Assembly: GCA_007123015.1 (NCBI GenBank)
Contig: SKSL01000230.1
Span: 1-22,238 of the forward strand
Reading direction: 5' to 3'
Source of the DNA: Natronohydrobacter sp.
GTDB lineage: Bacteria > Pseudomonadota > Alphaproteobacteria > Rhodobacterales > Rhodobacteraceae
Length of the DNA stretch: 22,238 nucleotides
Below the pieces are notes generated by a model. That model was given only the letters and a program-made list of their open reading frames with translations. It did no database searches and was not told the DNA's origin. A program made the translations under genes and the position numbers. Every line of letters starts with the position of its first letter. Position 1 is the stretch's first letter. Below, piece after piece: positions 15,282-22,238 of this stretch.

Positions 15282-16321
15282 CGGCGCGCGCAGGTCTGCA
15301 GATCATCCCGCAGCGCGCTGGCGAGACCTTGGTCAGCCCGCGTGACCTGCGGCAGCTGGATCTTGCGCCCCGGTTGAAACTCATCGCTTTGGCAGCGGTC
15401 GCATCCGTGATACTGCATCTGGGCGCGATGGCCGCCCTTGCCCCGCGCGAGCGGGTCCTGATTGCAGGCGGGGGCACGGACGCCCCTGCAGCTCTCGGCA
15501 CCAGCTTTGCAGATTTTGCTAAAGGGGTGCTGTCACCTTCCAGAGCCATGCCGCTCGACACTGACCAGATGGCGCCCATGCTCCCGGACGTGCCCAGGCA
15601 ATCTCTTGTGTCAGAGGCACCGTCGCAACCGGACCATGCCGCGCCCATGGCCGCTGATCGAAGCGCCGCCCTGCTTCCCGCCACCCCCGACCCCACACAG
15701 ACCAGCAGATTACCCGAAATCGTGCCCGACAGATCAGGGCCGCAACTGGGCATTGCGCCACAGGATCATGCCCAACCCTACTTGCCGGAACCAGCCGCAA
15801 TCGCCCCGACAGAGCGGATTGCAGCGGCCTCTCCCAAGACATTGCGCCCAGACACAAGCCCCACCGATTATGCCCCTGCAACCAGCCGCAAGCCACTCCC
15901 GCGCCCGGATCGGAGGGCACGAGCGCCTACCCCGCGGCAGGCCCCCGCATCGCAAGGTAATGCAGCCCAGACAGTCCCGCGCGGCAGCCAACAGGGCAGC
16001 ACAGCTCAGGCAGCAAGCCCTGCGCCCGCGCGCGCCCAAAACCCCAATGCGCAGGGCAATGCGGCGGCCTCCAACTATCCCGGTGAAGTCTTGCGCCGTA
16101 TCCAGCGTACGCGGCAAGCCCGCAGCCCGGCGCGCGGGCTGGTCCTGGTTTCCTTCACTGTCGGATATAACGGTGGCTTGGCATCAGTCGTTGTGGCGCG
16201 GTCTTCCGGGCATTCGGGGCTGGACCAGACCGCGCTCGACCATATCCGTCGCGCGGCCCCCTTCCCGCCCCCACCGGCCGGGGCACAGCGTCAATTCAGC
16301 TTTGAGTTCGTCGGGCGGTGA
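15278..16321 (+). CDS. tonB: Energy transducer TonB
   Basis: A 347-residue TonB with a single N-terminal membrane helix at about 34-55. Ser43 and His47 in it reproduce the SxxxH spacing needed for contact with ExbB/ExbD. A long Pro/Ala/Gln-rich periplasmic linker (about 60-262) follows. The C-terminal TonB domain at about 267-347 begins YPGEVLRRIQRTR and contains GLVLVSFTVGYNGGL and the APFPPPP segment. The N-terminus has about 30 residues before the membrane helix, longer than in E. coli TonB. It overlaps exbD2 (ATGA) and is the last gene of the riboswitch-controlled operon. It should contact the TonB box of BtuB. Confidence 0.92.
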   Translation: MTARAGLQIIPQRAGETLVSPRDLRQLDLAPRLKLIALAAVASVILHLGAMAALAPRERVLIAGGGTDAPAALGTSFADFAKGVLSPSRAMPLDTDQMAPMLPDVPRQSLVSEAPSQPDHAAPMAADRSAALLPATPDPTQTSRLPEIVPDRSGPQLGIAPQDHAQPYLPEPAAIAPTERIAAASPKTLRPDTSPTDYAPATSRKPLPRPDRRARAPTPRQAPASQGNAAQTVPRGSQQGSTAQAASPAPARAQNPNAQGNAAASNYPGEVLRRIQRTRQARSPARGLVLVSFTVGYNGGLASVVVARSSGHSGLDQTALDHIRRAAPFPPPPAGAQRQFSFEFVGR

Positions 16322-16379
16322 TACTGATCAAGCCTTGATGACACTGCCCCGACAGCGGCTCTCCTATCCGCGGTCAATT

Positions 16380-17399
16380 CTAATCCTTCTCTCCCGGATG
16401 CGGGTCAAGCTCGTCACCGCAGCTGACGCCGCTGATCAGCTGATACCCCAAAAGGTCAGGGATGGTCGCCGGGTCGCGGATCAAGGGCACCAACGCATCA
16501 GAAAGTGTCTGGCGTCGGCGGGCTTCAACCTGCTCGATCTCTAGCGCGCGGTCGATCTCGACAAATCGCAGCCCGAATTCAGCCCCCAGCGGCAGCTGCA
16601 CAAAGGACGGAATATCACAGGAAAGAATGCGTCCGACCCTCGGATAGCCGCCAGTCGTCTGACATTCGGCCAGCAAGACGAAAGCGGTCCCGTCGCCAGT
16701 AATCTGAATGTCCCCCGGCAGCACAGCTTCGGACAGGATCGCAAGCCCATCCGCTGCTGCGAATTGCCCGCCGGTCAGACGCTGCCCCATGCGGTTGCCG
16801 CGCGCGTCCTTGGTGAAGCGGGTGGCCTGAAAGCGGGCAAGAGTGTCGGCATCAAACCGCGCTGTCTGCGGGCCGCGTGTGAAGCGGATGCTGGTCGCAG
16901 CACAGCGGTCAGGGACGCGCAACTGCAGCCCTGTGCGTCTTCTCCTATCGGGGCCGATCTGCAAGACATCCGCGCCATGCACTGCCCGCCCCAGCCCTGC
17001 AGCAAGATGCACAGAACGGCCTCCCAGAAGAACAGGCGCGTCGATCCCGCCCCCGAAGGACAGATAGCCATAGCCACTGTTCAGCGCTGTCACGTCAAGG
17101 ATGCTGCCCGCAGGGATCGCATGGACCGCATTCCAGACCAGAGGGGCCCCATCGCAGCTGGCGCGCATCGCGGCGCCCGTCAGCGCCAGCCGCAGCGCTG
17201 TCTGAGCGCGGAGGCTGACAAAGCTGCCTGCGATTTCCAGCGTGGCCAAGGTTTCCGGTTGCCCGAGCAGTGCTGCACCTTCGATAAGCGCAAGGCGGTC
17301 CATGGCCCCGCCTTGCGACAGGCCCTGCGCCAGCCAGCCGGGGCGGCCCATATCCTGCACGGTCACGGCAGGCCCTGCGCGCAAGACTGTTATCGCCAT
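16380..17399 (-). CDS. pxpC: 5-oxoprolinase subunit C / biotin-dependent carboxyltransferase-like protein (PxpC, KipA)
   Basis: A 339-residue protein of the AHS2/KipA family (carboxyltransferase domain, subdomain A and B). In the PxpABC enzyme it helps the ATP-dependent opening of 5-oxoproline to glutamate. Family signatures are seen near 16-34 (DMGRPGWLAQGLSQGGAMD), GYGYLSFGGGI near 108, and ECQTTGGYPRVGRI near 243-256. It starts 10 bases before the end of pxpB on the same strand, so the two are coupled. It converges on tonB with a 58-base gap that shows no real terminator. A urea-carboxylase-like role is the main alternative reading of the family. Confidence 0.9.
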   Translation of the reverse strand: MAITVLRAGPAVTVQDMGRPGWLAQGLSQGGAMDRLALIEGAALLGQPETLATLEIAGSFVSLRAQTALRLALTGAAMRASCDGAPLVWNAVHAIPAGSILDVTALNSGYGYLSFGGGIDAPVLLGGRSVHLAAGLGRAVHGADVLQIGPDRRRRTGLQLRVPDRCAATSIRFTRGPQTARFDADTLARFQATRFTKDARGNRMGQRLTGGQFAAADGLAILSEAVLPGDIQITGDGTAFVLLAECQTTGGYPRVGRILSCDIPSFVQLPLGAEFGLRFVEIDRALEIEQVEARRRQTLSDALVPLIRDPATIPDLLGYQLISGVSCGDELDPHPGEKD

Positions 17400-18106
17400 G
17401 GGATCACCTGCGCTCCACCTGCGGCGCGCGCGGCCTCCAGCCCGGCGCGGTCGACCGCGCGAAACAGGATTTCATCGCCTGCGCGCAACAGGACTGGTGT
17501 TTCGCGCGCAGGGTCGAACAGGCGCAGCGCTGTCTGGCCGACATGCCGCCAGCCCGTGGGCGATGGCACCGAGAACAGCACGATCTGACGGATTGCGACT
17601 GTAAGGGCCCCGACAGGGACTTGCGAGGTCAATTCGGTCTGGCGCGGGATATCCCATGCAGGGTCCAGTCTGCCCAGATAGGGCTGTCCCGGCGCAAAGC
17701 CGATGGTTTGCACGCGCAGCGGCCGGTCAGTGAGGGCGCAGATCGCCTGTTCCGGTGTCAGTCCTGCCAGCGCTGCGGCCTCGGCAAGTTGCGGCGCGAG
17801 ATCCGTGCCAAAAACGCAGGGCACCTCCCACAGGCGCGGCGCTTTGGGTCCGGGCCGGGCGGTCCAGTCGCAGCGATCCAGCATGGCTTGCAGCTTGGCG
17901 ATGAGATCCGCCCGGTCAAATTGCTGCACATCCAGACGGACCACGACCGAGACCAACGATGTCGAGACCTCTGCGACACCCCCAATGTCTTCAGCCTTGA
18001 TCGCCGCAGACAGCGCCAAAGCTGCAGTGTTGGCCTTGTCGCTCAGCTGATCGCCGAAGCTGATCAGAACAGCGTCCACGCCGAAATCGAAAATCCTGGC
18101 CGTCAT
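17390..18106 (-). CDS. pxpB: 5-oxoprolinase subunit B (PxpB, KipI family)
   Basis: A 238-residue protein of the AHS1/KipI family, the partner of PxpC in 5-oxoprolinase. The family segment GFAPGQPYLGRLD is at about 134-147. Members more often read GFxPGFPYL, so this copy has Gln for Phe. A second conserved region, SQVPVGALTVAIRQIVLFS, is followed by PTGWRHVGQT and LFDP. The start at 18106 (MTARIFDFGVD) gives the family N-terminus, although the frame is open to 18358 and the ribosome binding site (GAGAG) is weak. pxpA (LamB/YcsF family), usually adjacent, is absent; the upstream neighbour is a decayed pstB fragment. Confidence 0.88.
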   Translation of the reverse strand: MTARIFDFGVDAVLISFGDQLSDKANTAALALSAAIKAEDIGGVAEVSTSLVSVVVRLDVQQFDRADLIAKLQAMLDRCDWTARPGPKAPRLWEVPCVFGTDLAPQLAEAAALAGLTPEQAICALTDRPLRVQTIGFAPGQPYLGRLDPAWDIPRQTELTSQVPVGALTVAIRQIVLFSVPSPTGWRHVGQTALRLFDPARETPVLLRAGDEILFRAVDRAGLEAARAAGGAQVIPWR

Positions 18107-18163
18107 GAGGTGCTCTCGGTCGGTCAGCGCAAGCTCTGGGCAGGATAGAGGGCCAGCTCGGGC

Positions 18164-18492
18164 ATGGCAATCAAGGCGCTTGCCCTGAGGAACATCAAAG
18201 CGATCCCACGCCGGCTTATCGCTGGCCAAGGCGGCTTTCCCGCAGGGCCGCCGCCGCGTCTGGACATCGCGCGAACCATTGCGACTGGCCCCGACATCAA
18301 CCTGATGGACGCGCTGTCGGCGCAATATACCTGCGTCCTTGTGACCCATTCGATGCAACAGGCGGCCCGTGTCAGCCAGCAGACTGCGTTTTCCATCTTG
18401 GCAAGCTGATCGAATGCGATGCGACCGGGAAGGTCGTTCGTAACCCGGCGCAGACGCAGATCCAAGACCATATCACAGGGCGCTTCGACTGA
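18164..18492 (+). pseudogene. pstB: Decayed fragment of pstB (phosphate ABC transporter ATPase)
   Basis: The C-terminal part of PstB is recognisable but broken. GGFPAGPPPRLDIART (from about 18230) corresponds to the signature region LSGGQQQRLCIAR, with the glutamines turned into prolines. A remnant Walker B follows (NLMDALSA for LLMDEPCSALDP), and about 20 residues after it are missing. The very PstB-specific VTHSMQQAARVSQQTAF is intact. A one-base loss then shifts the frame: HLGKLIE...ITGRFD with TGA at 18490-18492 continues in another frame, while the first frame stops after FSILAS. No N-terminal Walker A is found. It is a non-functional remnant on the strand opposite to pxpBC. Confidence 0.8.
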
Positions 18493-18528
18493 CACCAAGA
18501 CGCCTTGACAAGCTTGTCCTGCTCATTT

Positions 18529-18554
18529 CAGCCATGGCGCGAAAGCGATGGCTG
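18529..18554 (+). terminator. GAAA-tetraloop hairpin before the 1000-residue gene
   Basis: CAGCCAT (18529-18535) pairs with ATGGCTG (18548-18554). Inside, CGC (18538-18540) pairs with GCG (18545-18547), closing a GAAA tetraloop with a two-base bulge. CCTTT follows. It could terminate transcription entering from the pstB remnant or be a leader hairpin of the downstream gene. The stem is clear; the T-run is poor. Confidence 0.35.
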
Positions 18555-18587
18555 GCCTTTCCCGGACCCTCTTGATACCGTTGTCCC

Positions 18588-21500
18588 ATGACAGACAGTA
18601 TTCTGAAGGAAGGCCTTGTGGACAGGACGCGCCAGATCGAGATTGTGAAATCATCGCGCCACTTCCATAAGAAGTGGTACGCAGAAACCTATCCGGACGT
18701 CGTCGAACGCGGTCTGGACGCCGCCGAGCATTACGTCACCGAGGGCGCGGAAAAAGGCCATAATCCGGGCAAGTTCTTCGATGCCGCATTCTATATTGCG
18801 CATTATCCCGATGTCAAAACCAGCGGCATGACCCCGCTGGTGCATTACGAAACCATCGGCGCTGCCGAGAACCGGGTTTTCAGACCCGCTCGGGATCATC
18901 ATCAATTGGATCGCGCCGATAGCGACGAAGCGGGCACGGGCGCTCCGACACTCAGGATCGGGACACGTGTCGCAGGTGGCCCGACGCGCGGGACGCTGTC
19001 CAAAGCGGCGCGCGCCGCCAGCAAGGCGAAAAACTGGTCCGCTGCGGCCCAGCATTGGCAAGAGGTGCTGTGGCAGATGGCCGAACCCTATGCCGGGTTG
19101 AGCGAAGCTGCGCTGGAACTGGGCGATCCGGCCCGGGCCGAGGCTGTCCTGCGCGATGGCATGGCGCGCTATCCAGACAATCCGATCCTGCTGGGGGCGC
19201 AATGCCATCTGGCGATGAAGATGCGGCGGTGGGGCGAGGTCGTGCAGATCTGGCAAAAGCTCGAAGAAAGCGGCTGTGCTGTCGATCCGACGCTGTCTTT
19301 TGCCGCAATCGAGGGATTTATCCGGATTGGCGATCTGGCACACGCCAGATCCTTGCTGGCCACACTGCGCGAAGACGCTGCCGGTAATCTGAAACTGCCG
19401 CGCATGGACGCACTGCTGGCAGAAGCCGAAGGCGATTGGACTGCGGCCGCGGAAATCTGGCTGGAGCGCGCGGCCCTCGGGCAGCGGCTGGTGCGGACCA
19501 ACAGCTACCTTTACGGGGTCAGGGCGCTGCTGAAATCGCAGCAACTGGACCGCGCCGAAGCACAAGCGCAGCAACTGATCCAGACCTTCCCGACCGAGAT
19601 CGCCTATCTGAAACTCTCGGCTGAAGTGGCCATCGCGCGCGGGGACTGGGCGGCTGCTCTGGAACGCTGGCAGCAGGTCGAGGCGGCGGATCCTGCCGAG
19701 GCCGGGGCGATGCCTGCTGACTGGGTCTATCGCATCGGGGTCGAGAGCGCGCGCCAGCAGACTGCGGCCCTGATGACCGCGCATCTGCGCGCCACCGGGA
19801 TGCTATCACTGGCCACAACCATCAAGGATGTCGATGACACCGGGGCCCTTGTTCTGGCCCGACAAGCCCGCCGCTTCTACCCCGAACAGGTCAAGGCGAT
19901 TGTGGCACAAGTGCTCTCGGCCAATACGCGCCATTCTGCGGCGATCTGGTGGATCGGCAAGCTGCTGACAACTTCGCAAAGGCCCGAGCGCTTTTATCAC
20001 CCGCTGGTCGAATCGCTGCTGTCGAGTTCGCGGCTTGACGAGTGCATGGCCTTGCTCGACAGGTATCAGGCGCGCTACGGGCGTGATACGCTTTGGCTGC
20101 GCGGCCAGATCGAGGTGCATTACCGCCGCGGCGATTTCGTCGCCATGCAAGAGGTCATGCTTGCGGCGATCCAGACGCCACTGCCGGCCTATTCGAAGTC
20201 CCTGCGCGTGACCCGCTGGATTTATGCCCTGATCCGGTTGCATCCGACACCCCAGACCTTTTTGCCCGAAGAGCTGCATGACACGATCCGCCGGATCGCT
20301 GCACTTTATGACAGCCAGTTCCTGTCGGATTCCATCAGCATGCTGCTGATCCCTGAACAGGGGGATATCGCCGCGCAATCCTATGCTGCGCAGATCGCTG
20401 CAACGGCGCGCGAGGGGCGCGAGATTGACCCGGTCCAGCAAGAAGCCATGCTGCAATTCTTCATTCGTCGGCGCGATTGGGATCAAGTCGAAGCGCTTCT
20501 GGCCTTGCCTGCGCCGCGCGAGTTGAACGCCAAGAATGTCAACAAGGTCTGGAACGTGATCCGCAACAAGATCGACCTGCTCCTGGGGCGGGCCGATGTT
20601 CTGGGCGCAGAGGCTGCGGCCACCGACTTTCTGGACCAACTGGCGGAAAACGAGCTTTACGGCTTTGCCATGTCGTTGAGCACCGGGCTGTTGTTCAGGC
20701 TGCCGCTGTCGGAAGGGGTGGTGTCGCGGCTGCTGCGCTGCGCCGATTGCTTGGGGTTCACACAGATGGCCGAGCGGATCAGCGACTGGCGCAAGCGCTA
20801 TGTCGGCTTCGACCCTGCCACCACGCTGGGACTGGCCAGGCGCAAACGCTGCTTCATCATCGGCAACGCGCCGTCCATTGCGGATCTGCCGCTCTGGGCG
20901 CTGGCGGGCGAGGATATCTTCTGTGTCAACCGGGGCATGCGCGCGCTGGATGTCGGCCTGCCACACCCCAAATATCTGGTGATTGCGGATCCGCTGGTCT
21001 ACAAAAACCACGCTGCTGAAATTGATGCAGATGCCAGCTCGGTCGAGAGATTCTTCGTCGCCGCGAATTGCCTGTGGCGCAAGCCGCCGACCTTGCCCGC
21101 CATCGCCTTGGGCTGTTCGGGCCTGAAACTCTCGCTCGCCCCCTTCCTGCATGCCCCGCTGCATCTGCATCGTGGCGAAACGGTCGTGGTTCTGGCTGCA
21201 CAGCTTGCGCATCTGATGGGCTATTCCGAAATCTATATCATCGGCGTTGATCTGGATTATTCGGGCCCTGTGACTCATTTCTATGGCGGTGGCCGCAAGG
21301 AAACCGAGCGTTTGGCCAATTTCCGCCCTGGCGGGTCCGGCGCAGAGCTGGTCAATCTTGCCTTTGAAAATCTGCAGAAGATCGTCGCGCGCGATGGCTG
21401 CCGAATTTACAACGCCTCGCCCGCCGGGAAACTGGACATGCTGGAGCGCGTGGATTTCCATGATCTGGTCGGCGTGGACAAGCCCAGTGCAGAAGCCCTT

Positions 21501-21590
21501 GCGCTGGCGCAAAGCCCTGCGGATGTGTCTTTCGCCGAAGTCTATGCGGCCGAGATGCAGGACCATGACCGAGAAAGGGCCGCTGAATGA
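18588..21590 (+). CDS. Large repeat protein with C-terminal MptE/DUF115-like domain, probable surface-glycan protein
   Basis: A 1000-residue protein without signal peptide. Residues about 26-60 and 64-100 are two copies of a repeat with a WY/FY...YPDV...HY pattern and EKG or AEN at the end, known from the N-termini of large bacterial glycosyltransferases. Residues about 130-730 are Ala/Leu-rich helical repeats resembling TPRs (KNWSAAAQHWQEVL, DWTAAAEIWLERA, DWAAALERWQQVE). Residues about 753-962 match the MptE-like/DUF115 fold: FIIGNAPSIADLP, FCVNRGMRA, GYSEIYIIGVDLDYSG, and IYNASPAGKLDMLERVDF. This domain is linked to motility-associated (Maf) and sialyltransferase-like sugar transfer. An ATG at 18588 lacks a Shine-Dalgarno; a GTG at 18618 with AAGGAAGG upstream is an alternative start. 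Its role in glycan assembly is inferred. Confidence 0.88.
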   Translation: MTDSILKEGLVDRTRQIEIVKSSRHFHKKWYAETYPDVVERGLDAAEHYVTEGAEKGHNPGKFFDAAFYIAHYPDVKTSGMTPLVHYETIGAAENRVFRPARDHHQLDRADSDEAGTGAPTLRIGTRVAGGPTRGTLSKAARAASKAKNWSAAAQHWQEVLWQMAEPYAGLSEAALELGDPARAEAVLRDGMARYPDNPILLGAQCHLAMKMRRWGEVVQIWQKLEESGCAVDPTLSFAAIEGFIRIGDLAHARSLLATLREDAAGNLKLPRMDALLAEAEGDWTAAAEIWLERAALGQRLVRTNSYLYGVRALLKSQQLDRAEAQAQQLIQTFPTEIAYLKLSAEVAIARGDWAAALERWQQVEAADPAEAGAMPADWVYRIGVESARQQTAALMTAHLRATGMLSLATTIKDVDDTGALVLARQARRFYPEQVKAIVAQVLSANTRHSAAIWWIGKLLTTSQRPERFYHPLVESLLSSSRLDECMALLDRYQARYGRDTLWLRGQIEVHYRRGDFVAMQEVMLAAIQTPLPAYSKSLRVTRWIYALIRLHPTPQTFLPEELHDTIRRIAALYDSQFLSDSISMLLIPEQGDIAAQSYAAQIAATAREGREIDPVQQEAMLQFFIRRRDWDQVEALLALPAPRELNAKNVNKVWNVIRNKIDLLLGRADVLGAEAAATDFLDQLAENELYGFAMSLSTGLLFRLPLSEGVVSRLLRCADCLGFTQMAERISDWRKRYVGFDPATTLGLARRKRCFIIGNAPSIADLPLWALAGEDIFCVNRGMRALDVGLPHPKYLVIADPLVYKNHAAEIDADASSVERFFVAANCLWRKPPTLPAIALGCSGLKLSLAPFLHAPLHLHRGETVVVLAAQLAHLMGYSEIYIIGVDLDYSGPVTHFYGGGRKETERLANFRPGGSGAELVNLAFENLQKIVARDGCRIYNASPAGKLDMLERVDFHDLVGVDKPSAEALALAQSPADVSFAEVYAAEMQDHDRERAAE

Positions 21591-22238
21591 CCCCCCCACC
21601 CGCGCAGCGCCTGAGCGCCGAAACCTTGCCTGATCTGTCAGAGACCCGCGCCCTGATGCACGGCTTGATGACCTTGATCCAGAGCAACATGGACCGCATT
21701 CAGGCGCGCCGCTACGACATCACGCTCAAGCCGGATAACAGCCCGGTCACTGCCGCAGATGTGCTGATCGAAGACCTGATCTGCGATTATCTGACGGCGC
21801 GCATCCCGGATATCACCTTTGCCGGGGAAGAGACTTTCACCGATGCGACCGCCCTGACCAGTGCCGGATATTATGCCATTCTTGACCCGATTGACGGGAC
21901 CGAGAACTTTTGTTCCGGCCTGAAGGAATGGGGGGTCTCTTTCACGCTCTGGCATGGGAAGACGCATCTGGGCAGCCTGCTCTATCTGCCCGAACTGAAC
22001 GAACATCTTATGACCGGGGACAGTCTGATCCCCATTCGCTCGCGCATCCGGGGGTTTTCGTCCTCGATGTGTGACGAAATCCTGAAAGGGATGGCAGAAA
22101 CGCAGGAAAGCCGGCTCATGGGCTGCGCCGTCTATAACCTGTATAACGTCGTGCGCGGGGCTTTTGCGCGCTTCACCAACCCGCGTGGCGCCTATGCATG
22201 GGATCTGCTGCCGGGTCTGATGCTGGCGCGCGAACATC
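21587..22238 (+). CDS. Inositol monophosphatase family protein (truncated by the window end)
   Basis: The first 217 codons of a metal-dependent phosphatase of the IMPase/CysQ/HisN superfamily. Seen in order are the N-terminal KPDNSPVTAADVLIE (48-62), the metal-binding AGEETF (79-84), the hallmark DPIDGTENF (100-108), and AYAWDLLPGLMLA (202-214), which holds the W-D motif. The substrate could be inositol phosphate, PAP (3'-phosphoadenosine 5'-phosphate) or a sugar or histidinol phosphate; the sequence does not decide. It begins inside the stop codon of the 1000-residue gene (ATGA), so the two are translationally coupled and may share a surface-polysaccharide pathway. Confidence 0.9.
   Translation, partial: MTPPPAQRLSAETLPDLSETRALMHGLMTLIQSNMDRIQARRYDITLKPDNSPVTAADVLIEDLICDYLTARIPDITFAGEETFTDATALTSAGYYAILDPIDGTENFCSGLKEWGVSFTLWHGKTHLGSLLYLPELNEHLMTGDSLIPIRSRIRGFSSSMCDEILKGMAETQESRLMGCAVYNLYNVVRGAFARFTNPRGAYAWDLLPGLMLAREH

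Noticed and set aside
16322..16379. Bidirectional terminator between tonB and pxpC
   Set aside because: Only a 5-bp stem (ATCAA / TTGAT, about 16328-16340) with no T-run; not enough to call.
15462..16544. 360-codon open frame in another frame over tonB
   Set aside because: Pro/Arg/Ser-rich shadow of the low-complexity TonB linker; it runs past the tonB stop into pxpC without any motif.
19806..21599. 597-codon open frame on the minus strand
   Set aside because: Antisense to the 1000-residue gene, which has recognisable domains. The frame is open because of GC-rich third positions and has no motif of its own.

Overview
The window looks like a GC-rich alphaproteobacterial chromosome, most probably from the Rhodobacteraceae (Roseobacter/Rhodobacter group). 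The basis is the codon use, a SoeA-type molybdoenzyme, a ccmF-ccmH-crotonase string, aerobic-type CobT and a btuB-btuF-btuC-X-btuD uptake cluster. This placement is inferred from protein character, not from a marker gene. No tRNA, rRNA, CRISPR array or intact insertion sequence was seen.

Layout. (1) 1-889, minus: N-terminal third of a cytoplasmic molybdopterin oxidoreductase, probably sulfite dehydrogenase SoeA, with an inverted-repeat candidate operator just upstream. (2) 1115-2983, minus: cobT, a subunit of the aerobic cobaltochelatase of B12 synthesis, divergent from (3) 3151-3738, plus: an NAD(P)H-dependent FMN reductase. (4) 3919-7198, plus: ccmF and ccmH (cytochrome c maturation) followed by a PaaG-like crotonase. 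(5) 7199-7598: about 400 bases with no supported gene, ending in a promoter with a perfect TTGACA -35 box. (6) 7598-16321, plus: a cobalamin riboswitch followed by ten tightly packed, mostly overlapping genes: btuB, btuF, btuC, an uncharacterised His-rich protein, btuD, a small exported Cys protein, exbB, two exbD genes and tonB. (7) 16380-18106, minus: pxpC and pxpB (5-oxoprolinase subunits) without an adjacent pxpA. (8) 18164-18492, plus: a decayed pstB fragment. (9) 18588-end, plus: a 1000-residue protein joining YPDV-type repeats, a long helical-repeat region and a C-terminal MptE/DUF115-like domain, coupled by an ATGA overlap to a truncated inositol-monophosphatase-family gene.

How it works together. 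The central block reads as a self-contained B12 acquisition machine under one riboswitch. BtuB takes corrinoid across the outer membrane, powered by a dedicated TonB-ExbB-ExbD1-ExbD2 complex. BtuF collects it in the periplasm and BtuC/BtuD import it. Two proteins of unknown function sit inside this chain, and the second ExbD has Asn where the essential transmembrane Asp should be. These are the best candidates for new biology in the window. CobT nearby shows that the organism also carries at least one late aerobic B12 biosynthesis gene, so uptake and synthesis (or salvage) probably coexist.
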